A stretch of 11,086 nt of DNA from Candidatus Sabulitectum sp. (GTDB lineage: Bacteria > Fermentibacterota > Fermentibacteria > Fermentibacterales > JCC-6). Position 1 is the stretch's first letter. Each line of letters begins with the position of its first letter. Below the pieces are notes generated by a model. That model was given only the letters and a program-made list of their open reading frames with translations. It had not been told where the DNA came from and made no database searches. The stretch covers positions 1 through 11,086 of the forward strand of contig JAOZRM010000098.1 in NCBI GenBank assembly GCA_029940175.1. Reading direction: 5' to 3'. A program made the translations under genes and the position numbers. This document shows positions 6,534 to 11,086 of the stretch, one piece after another.

Positions 6534-8165
6534 ATGATTCGAGTATTAATTTCAGTCATCTTCTTGACTTCAATTGCATTCTCTGCAGTTGTAGGAGAGG
6601 AAATTTCAATTGATTGTGCGGATGGCAATGTGGCAATTCAACCACCGCCAGCACCAATTTTCACGGACAGCGATATGATTCCGTACGGCTCCACATTCAG
6701 CTCCCCTGCAATTCATTCTGCACTGATAGAAGATGAGGGTTCTTCTGTCTGGCCAGATCAGGACTGTAGCAATGACATTCTTATCTATGGCGGAGAAGTT
6801 GGAAGTGGCCAGGACTTTGATGTCGACGAAGACACAGGCGATATTTATGCCATTTTTGATACTGACCATGCAACAATTGACAGTGCTATCGTCTACAGAT
6901 CCCAGGATGCCGGAGCTACGTGGGCTTTCTGGAAATACAGTTATAGTCCATCTGGCGAATTGAATTCTCCCAAAATTCGTGTTGTAAAAGATTCAAGCGG
7001 ACAGAGCTGGGTCTGCATGTTCATGCTCGAGGGAACCACACTGTTAATGAGAACCATGACTACGAGTGGGGGTTCAAACACCTGGACAACAGTAACTTCA
7101 GAAGATGTCATCTACTTCGATATAGACGGAGAGATTGGCAATAACGAGTGGGTTTATGTAACCTATGTTGTGGCAGCCTCCGGAAATGACTTAAGGGCCA
7201 CAAGATTATCTCTTGATGTTAAAGCCTGGGTAGACGACACTATACTATTTACCGACCCTGGAATAACTCCCTACCCATCGATAGCCGCAGGAGCAGGCGG
7301 AACAGTATCAGTAGCCTTTTTAGATAGCAGGATCACAACTAACCAGCAGATCAGAATCAAACGCAGTACTAATTATGGATCCTCTTGGGCGACCTCTGCG
7401 CAAGTTGGAGACAACTCCGGAGGCTATGGTCTTAGCTGGTCCTCCATTGCTTATACCCATGGTACAACGGAAAATGGCTGGATTTTCACTACATATGACC
7501 TCGGTACCGATGATAACCTCGGCTATTACTACACCACAGATGGTGGAACCTCCTGGTCTTACGGAACAACAATAGGTGGTAGCGGCGATCAGAATATGCC
7601 CTATGTTCGTGCCCAGAAATCTACAAGCGGGCATGCTACTCTGTCATTCAATGAGGATCCCGGTGATTCTACGATGTACGCCTGGGCATTGGGCACTTCT
7701 CCAAACAGTTTTACCACTCCTGAGCGAGTTAATGATTTCAACGCCACAGGTATCTGGCCAGCTGTTGCTGGCTGGGCAGGAAGTTACTCCGCCGTTCTTT
7801 ACACCAACTGGAACGGAAACTACAGTCTTTACTTCGACTGGTATGGCAACACCGCAAACGAAGAGGAAACCTCAGCTTCTCTTACCGGTATTGCACAGAT
7901 CACCAGCAGCCCCAATCCATTCACAGACATGGCAACTATCAATTTCAGTGTAACTGGAACTGATCCTGTTTCTATCTCAATCTACAATATTTCCGGTCGT
8001 CTGGTAAAAACAGTTGTTGACAGTGAATCCTTCTCCAACGGAGACCATTCCGTACAGTGGAGTGGGGTAGACTCTAATGGAACAAGAGTTGTTCCTGGTG
8101 TTTACTTCTGTCGAATGAATACCGGTGATTCCATTCTCTCCAACAGGATGGTAATGGTCCGCTAG
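6534..8165 (+). CDS. Secreted Asp-box (BNR/sialidase-like) propeller protein with FlgD-Ig/T9SS-like tail
   Basis: 543 residues from ATG 6534, chosen because AAAGGAGAGG lies directly upstream and MIRVLISVIFLTSIAFSAVV is a typical signal peptide; an earlier in-frame ATG/GTG at 6456 has neither. Asp-box motifs (S.D.G.TW) occur at residues 123-130, 278-285 and 334-341, in keeping with a six- or seven-bladed propeller of the sialidase type. I see no convincing sialidase catalytic set (FRIP, arginine triad), so enzymatic activity is not claimed. The tail from ~458 begins SSPNPF, contains YNISGRLV and ends PGVYFCRMN...NRMVMVR. It resembles FlgD-Ig domains and is built like the tail of the 1240-3054 protein, which suggests a shared export or anchoring route. 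It ends just before a strong terminator. Confidence 0.9.
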   Translation: MIRVLISVIFLTSIAFSAVVGEEISIDCADGNVAIQPPPAPIFTDSDMIPYGSTFSSPAIHSALIEDEGSSVWPDQDCSNDILIYGGEVGSGQDFDVDEDTGDIYAIFDTDHATIDSAIVYRSQDAGATWAFWKYSYSPSGELNSPKIRVVKDSSGQSWVCMFMLEGTTLLMRTMTTSGGSNTWTTVTSEDVIYFDIDGEIGNNEWVYVTYVVAASGNDLRATRLSLDVKAWVDDTILFTDPGITPYPSIAAGAGGTVSVAFLDSRITTNQQIRIKRSTNYGSSWATSAQVGDNSGGYGLSWSSIAYTHGTTENGWIFTTYDLGTDDNLGYYYTTDGGTSWSYGTTIGGSGDQNMPYVRAQKSTSGHATLSFNEDPGDSTMYAWALGTSPNSFTTPERVNDFNATGIWPAVAGWAGSYSAVLYTNWNGNYSLYFDWYGNTANEEETSASLTGIAQITSSPNPFTDMATINFSVTGTDPVSISIYNISGRLVKTVVDSESFSNGDHSVQWSGVDSNGTRVVPGVYFCRMNTGDSILSNRMVMVR

Positions 8166-8179
8166 AAAACTGCTACCGT

Positions 8180-8215
8180 AAAAGAGCCACCGGCATTAAT
8201 CCCGGTGGCTCTTTT
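8180..8215. terminator. Bidirectional rho-independent terminator
   Basis: A perfect 14-bp stem: AAAAGAGCCACCGG (8180-8193) with its complement (8202-8215) and an 8-nt loop. It has a T-run on both strands. It lies between convergent genes ending at 8165 (plus) and 8233 (minus) and serves both. Confidence 0.93.
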
Positions 8216-8232
8216 CTGTAGCTGACAGTTAC

Positions 8233-8889
8233 TTAGTTGATCAAGAAGCTTTCCAGTTCTATCTCCATGTGGCTGAATGAATTCGAATCTGCTTCCTCTA
8301 TAACGAAGGAAGCCGGACCAATACCCTCTGCTACGTACATGTTCCATAGAAAATCAGGGTCTGCAGTATCTGTATCACGAAGATGAATACAGTCAGTGTA
8401 ATTTCCTGAAGGAACAGATATACTGGAGGAAAGAGAAACAACCTCCCTGATAACTGTTGAATCAGCGAAAGGTTCCCAGGTCTCCCCTGCGACTGGAGGA
8501 AACTTCATAACTATTTCAAAATCACTTGTCAAAGTATCGTCATATGCTATAAGCTCACTGTCTGCATCAAAAGTGTAGGAATAGGATGTATCACTCCATA
8601 CTACGACAGTATCAGGAAACTGCACACTCATTGAGAAACTGGAAACCAGTTCGAAAAGAACCAGTCCACTCTCGTGGGTAACAGTTTTGGTTACCTCTCG
8701 AACATATGAACCGTCCACAGTAAGAGTATCGCCCTTTGTATTCGTGAGATAACCATCCACATCATAGTCCCACTGATTGCCAATACTAATCGGGAAATAG
8801 TCTGGATCTGCGCTGGGTCCTGATGCGTCAGTACCACAGCCGGCAATAATAAGCCAGCCAGCCAGGATAAGTAAAATTGCAATTCGCAT
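8233..8889 (-). CDS. Predicted lipoprotein, function unknown
   Basis: 218 residues from ATG 8889, set by a perfect AAAGGAGG five bases upstream; the frame extends to 8964 but that part lacks an SD. The signal is MRIAILLILAGWLIIAGC, with lipobox I-A-G-C and lipidated Cys18. The mature protein is acidic and beta-rich. It opens with YFPISIGNQWDYD (31-43), a phrase I recognise from many FCB and Bacteroidota lipoproteins (YFPL..GN.W.Y). It later has VPSGNYTDCIHL (159-170) and YVAEGIGPASF (185-195), like the closing 'apGVGlV' of the same group. No function is known to me for the group. It stands alone, with the shared terminator downstream and a divergent orphan gene upstream. It is probably anchored in the outer membrane. 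Confidence 0.85.
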   Translation of the reverse strand: MRIAILLILAGWLIIAGCGTDASGPSADPDYFPISIGNQWDYDVDGYLTNTKGDTLTVDGSYVREVTKTVTHESGLVLFELVSSFSMSVQFPDTVVVWSDTSYSYTFDADSELIAYDDTLTSDFEIVMKFPPVAGETWEPFADSTVIREVVSLSSSISVPSGNYTDCIHLRDTDTADPDFLWNMYVAEGIGPASFVIEEADSNSFSHMEIELESFLIN

Positions 8890-9000
8890 GTTGTCCTCCT
8901 TTGTTGAAAACACTGCACACAAATAATATAAGACATTGGATGGTTCTGATATTTCTCTATACACAGGCTGCTTTTTAAGTTGGTTGTGCAGGAATTTTTC

Positions 9001-9029
9001 TTGACGGATGTGCCCTAATGCTGTATGGT
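9001..9029 (+). promoter_or_regulatory. Promoter for the 9149 orphan gene
   Basis: TTGACG (9001-9006; 5 of 6), 17-bp spacer, TATGGT (9024-9029; 4 of 6). The predicted start near 9036 gives a leader of about 112 nt that opens directly with AGGAGG. Confidence 0.6.
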
Positions 9030-9036
9030 CAAATTC

Positions 9037-9058
9037 AGGAGGAAGATTAATGCATTAG
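9037..9058 (+). promoter_or_regulatory. Leader element: SD, 10-bp palindrome and two-codon ORF
   Basis: AGGAGG (9037-9042) stands seven bases before ATG-CAT-TAG (9050-9058), an ideally spaced ribosome site leading to a two-codon ORF. The same bases form a perfect palindrome TAATGCATTA (9048-9057) just after the predicted transcription start, where an operator could sit. GGAGGAAG could also pair with CTTCTCC (9075-9081) with one bulge, hiding this SD. Function is not established. Confidence 0.35.
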
Positions 9059-9148
9059 ATAACTGACATCATTGCTTCTCCGGCGGTTAACGACTTATGT
9101 TGAGGCTCTGATATCCGCTGTCTTACAAGTACAACAAAGGAGTATCTT

Positions 9149-9979
9149 ATGAATGATATTCGTCTGGTTTTGTCTATTCCGCAAGGTATTACAACCGCAA
9201 CCTCCCTTGGAATCGAAGGGCTCGCAAAGCACCACAGCCCTGGCTCGGGTAAGCACTTCAAAGGCCGTAAGATATTTGTTGATCTAGCTGTCGAGAATCA
9301 GCAGCCGGATTTCACATACCTTGATGACGGAGGTTGGCGTGATGCTCTTAGTGACAGCAAAAGTGCCCTGGCAGCGGCGGCTGACGGCAATCGCACCAAG
9401 ACAGCTCTCTCCAACAATGCATTCTCGTGTACCCCGATTGAGGCTTACAAGCGAGTGTTTCTGGTAAAAACAGGCGGCAAGGTCATGGAAATGGATAACG
9501 GGGGTCAGCTCCATGTATTCAAGTCCCAGAACTGCCATGAAGACATGTCCCAGTCCGAGGTGGCAACAGCAGCAGGAATTCCCGACCAGGCTGAGAGAAA
9601 AACACATCTCTACCTGGTGATGTGCCCTATTCAACTGCTACTTGTATCCAATCTCACCCCTGTTGAATATGCCTGGTATGCTACTCACCGGCCTGGTAAG
9701 GTCTTCCGCCAGGTTATCTTCACTGAGCTTCAAACCGAGCATTGCCGGCTTGCAGCGCAGAGCAGATTCACTAATGCCCGAAACGAGATCAATACTCAGC
9801 CGAATAAGAAAACAAAGACCATTGTTTCCGGAGACTGCATAAATGAAGTTCCATTCCACATGTGGTCGGGATACAAGAACCGCAACGAAGGTGGCCTGTT
9901 CCTTGCTGATCAGGAGCAAATAGGTTTGTGGCGGTTTCCTGCAGAGGTACCAGGCGCATGGGACAGAGCCAGAGGTTAA
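9149..9979 (+). CDS. Unrecognised 276-residue protein
   Basis: I do not recognise this protein. The start at ATG 9149 is well supported by AAAGGAG six bases upstream. There is no signal peptide; the only hydrophobic stretch is LYLVMCPIQLLLVSNL (~154-169), more like a core strand or helix than a clear membrane span, so it is probably cytoplasmic. Features seen: an acidic DFTYLDDGGWRDAL (54-67), KRVFLVKTGGKVMEM (101-115), Cys at 94, 129, 159, 199 and 230, His at 122, 130, 180, 198 and 237, and a C-terminus rich in Trp, Gly and charge (HMWSGYKNRNEGG, 237-249). The composition is balanced and by eye GC is somewhat higher than in the next gene, which could mean transfer. It is probably monocistronic, driven from the promoter at 9001. 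A real gene with high confidence; no function is offered. Confidence 0.8.
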   Translation: MNDIRLVLSIPQGITTATSLGIEGLAKHHSPGSGKHFKGRKIFVDLAVENQQPDFTYLDDGGWRDALSDSKSALAAAADGNRTKTALSNNAFSCTPIEAYKRVFLVKTGGKVMEMDNGGQLHVFKSQNCHEDMSQSEVATAAGIPDQAERKTHLYLVMCPIQLLLVSNLTPVEYAWYATHRPGKVFRQVIFTELQTEHCRLAAQSRFTNARNEINTQPNKKTKTIVSGDCINEVPFHMWSGYKNRNEGGLFLADQEQIGLWRFPAEVPGAWDRARG

Positions 9980-10090
9980 AGCTATCTAAGCTCTGACTCA
10001 GTCTATTTACAGAAAATTGTACCTTTTTGGGATTTACCCATGAAAATTGACTTTGGATTAAATGCTATTCAATGCGGTGGAGGGAAGATT

Positions 10091-10801
10091 ATGAAAATCA
10101 TAGTAATTATTTTCTTTTTGAGTTTCTTCTTATTCTCCTGTGGTGAGAATGCTGAGAGTACAGAGGAAAACATCGATTTTGAACTTACAGTTGATACTAT
10201 AGATTCAACTGACAATATACCCGAGGAAGAAATCACTGATGGTCTCTATTCAATAGTTGAAGATTATGGTCAGATTACTACAAAAGAGCAATTGATTTCT
10301 GAGTTTGGAGACGAGCATTTAGTTGACGGTGAATCCTGGTATGCAGAGGGCACAGTGAAGTTTGATAACACTGTATTAACAAATCCAGAAAACGGACAAG
10401 TTATTAAGTACTTATGGAAAGAGGATGGAGTTTCCCTGAATCATATAGAAGTGAATTATTACCTATTTGATCGGGACTTTGCTGTTCTGGGTACGCAGGT
10501 TATTTCATCTGAATGTGGTGTAAGTACTGGAATGTCTTTGCAGGATTTAAGAGAATGGAATGGAGCAGATTTTAATTTCTCCGGTTTTGGTTGGGATTAT
10601 GAAGGTGGAATATATGAAGAAGAGGGAACCAGAATTGCAGAGTGTCCAATCCAATTTCATCTATCCTTCGATTTGGAAATTCAAGTTCCTGAAGAGTATA
10701 GAGGAATGTATTCGGATCAGATGTTTAGTACTTCTGATGAAATAACTCAAGGGGCACCAGTACTAGTTGATATGTTAACCTATCGCCATGCAGAGGAATA
10801 G
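10091..10801 (+). CDS. Acidic predicted lipoprotein, function unknown
   Basis: 236 residues from ATG 10091, preceded by GGAGGGAAG; the in-frame ATG at 10040 would bury the signal sequence. The signal is MKIIVIIFFLSFFLFSC, with lipobox L-F-S-C and lipidated Cys17. It is followed by a very acidic, Ser/Thr-rich linker (18-50). Residues ~59-110 (LISEFG.EHL, WYAEG, NTVLTNPENG, KYLWKEDG) and 142-173 (CGVSTGMSLQDLREWNG, then FSGFGWDYEGG) recall a family of Bacteroidota/FCB hypothetical lipoproteins with the phrase 'G.SL.EL...NGK.F.FSGFGWDYGG'. That is memory, not a search. GC is visibly lower than in the preceding gene. The 111-nt gap before it has no clear terminator or promoter, so read-through from 9149 is possible. 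Confidence 0.85.
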   Translation: MKIIVIIFFLSFFLFSCGENAESTEENIDFELTVDTIDSTDNIPEEEITDGLYSIVEDYGQITTKEQLISEFGDEHLVDGESWYAEGTVKFDNTVLTNPENGQVIKYLWKEDGVSLNHIEVNYYLFDRDFAVLGTQVISSECGVSTGMSLQDLREWNGADFNFSGFGWDYEGGIYEEEGTRIAECPIQFHLSFDLEIQVPEEYRGMYSDQMFSTSDEITQGAPVLVDMLTYRHAEE

Positions 10802-10833
10802 TGTAATGACATTCACAACCTCATAGACATTTT

Positions 10834-10935
10834 TCAGCTCGATTCCTCATGTGTCCTCTCTTTGATAGCCAGAGAATTTTCAATGCCTTTAATAAGAAGC
10901 AATACGTCTTTCATGTTAAAGCCTGCCTTTAACAT
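10834..10935 (-). CDS. Possible 33-residue small protein
   Basis: Minus-strand frame from ATG 10935 to TGA 10836-10834; a second in-frame ATG at 10914 would give 26 residues (MKDVLLLIKGIENSLAIKER, then THEESS). The shorter form has AAAGGCAGG seven bases upstream. The peptide reads as an amphipathic helix. Its start overlaps the inverted repeat at 10911-10937, so the palindrome may be the real signal and the frame accidental. No family is recognised. Confidence 0.2.
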   Translation of the reverse strand: MLKAGFNMKDVLLLIKGIENSLAIKERTHEESS

Positions 10936-10977
10936 GATGAGTTCCGAGAGTTATAATAAAGGTTCCCTTTAACATGA
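10884..10977. repeat. Three direct copies at an exact 40-bp period, two as inverted repeats
   Basis: CTTTAAYAWGA-type units start at 10887, 10927 and 10967, exactly 40 bp apart (the first is CTTTAATAAGA, the others CTTTAACATGA). The middle copy is the right arm of a perfect 11-bp inverted repeat with a 5-nt loop (10911-10937). The third forms the same structure with 8 of 11 left-arm bases kept (10951-10977). No T-run follows, and the unit is too short for CRISPR. The rest of 10802-11040 shows no gene on the plus strand. Confidence 0.6.
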
Positions 10978-11042
10978 CGACCAAGCCCTGTATGACAAAG
11001 AGATCTGATTTTTCGATTGGCCTGATAGAATAGCGCGATGAC

Positions 11043-11070
11043 AAAAATCCCGGCACCGAAGTGCCGGGAT
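11043..11070 (-). terminator. Rho-independent terminator with UUCG loop
   Basis: On the minus strand ATCCCGGCAC-TTCG-GTGCCGGGAT forms a 10-bp GC-rich stem closed by the extra-stable C(UUCG)G tetraloop. It is followed at once by TTTTT within 11047-11043. It terminates a transcript entering from the right edge, apparently the tRNA whose 3' end begins at 11078. Confidence 0.88.
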
Positions 11071-11077
11071 CTAATCT

Positions 11078-11086
11078 TGGTAGCGG
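11078..11086 (-). tRNA. Probable 3' end of a tRNA (partial)
   Basis: The last nine bases read CCGCTACCA on the minus strand, like an acceptor strand with discriminator A and encoded CCA. They are followed after seven bases by a strong terminator, as expected downstream of a tRNA. An elongator tRNA-Met often ends this way, but nine bases cannot settle identity. Confidence 0.4.

Noticed and set aside
6534..8165. Active sialidase
   Set aside because: Asp-boxes alone are structural; no FRIP motif or arginine triad could be identified.
9055..9148. Possible integron attC site upstream of the orphan gene (GGTTAAC and GTTGAGG motifs)
   Set aside because: Neither motif fits the RYYYAAC/GTTRRRY core consensus, the expected long imperfect stem does not form, and no integrase is seen.
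10884..10977. CRISPR array
   Set aside because: The 40-bp period is too short, conserved blocks are only about 11-13 bp, and there are no cas genes.

Overview
The window looks like a chromosomal segment of an uncultured, probably anaerobic bacterium of the FCB superphylum (Fermentibacterota/Aegiribacteria, Latescibacterota, WOR-3 or a relative). This is inference. It rests on two large exported beta-propeller proteins ending in a FlgD-Ig/type IX-sorting-like tail (SPNP near its start, G-I/V-Y near its end), two lipoproteins of kinds common in FCB genomes, a mid-40s GC content by eye, and clear Shine-Dalgarno (SD) sites. I see no phage, insertion sequence, CRISPR array or integron.

Layout, left to right. 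Positions 1-1079 (minus): N-terminal two thirds of the ABC-F translation factor EttA. 1240-3054 (minus): secreted seven-repeat VCBS/FG-GAP protein with a near-exact 51-residue period and a good promoter at 3157-3185. About 3190-3800: gene-poor DNA with several inverted and direct repeats and a possible frameshifted small gene or relic. 3872-3945 (minus): tRNA-Gln(CTG) with promoter and probable terminator. 4012-4383 (plus): YvlD/phage-holin-4-like membrane protein, overlapping tail to tail with a coenzyme F420-0:glutamate-ligase-like gene (4364-5071, minus). Divergent from that ligase, 39 bp away, is a two-gene plus-strand unit: a creatininase-family amidohydrolase (re-started at TTG 5111) and cutA (5814-6137).

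6138-6533 is a long leader or intergenic stretch with a strong hairpin. It precedes a secreted Asp-box (BNR) propeller protein (6534-8165), and a bidirectional 14-bp terminator separates that gene from a minus-strand lipoprotein (8233-8889). A promoter and a structured leader with a palindrome precede an unrecognised 276-residue cytoplasmic protein (9149-9979). An acidic lipoprotein (10091-10801) follows. The right end holds a 40-bp-period repeat, a UUCG-loop terminator on the minus strand and what looks like the last nine bases of a tRNA.

How the genes fit together: most are unrelated housekeeping or surface genes. The only clear co-transcription is creatininase-cutA. The divergent ligase/creatininase pair is suggestive because both families contain enzymes of flavin/F420 biosynthesis, but it does not prove a pathway. 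I found no convincing defence or mobile system. The least explained elements are the orphan gene at 9149 with its leader, the two-codon ORFs in leaders, and the 40-bp repeat at the right edge.
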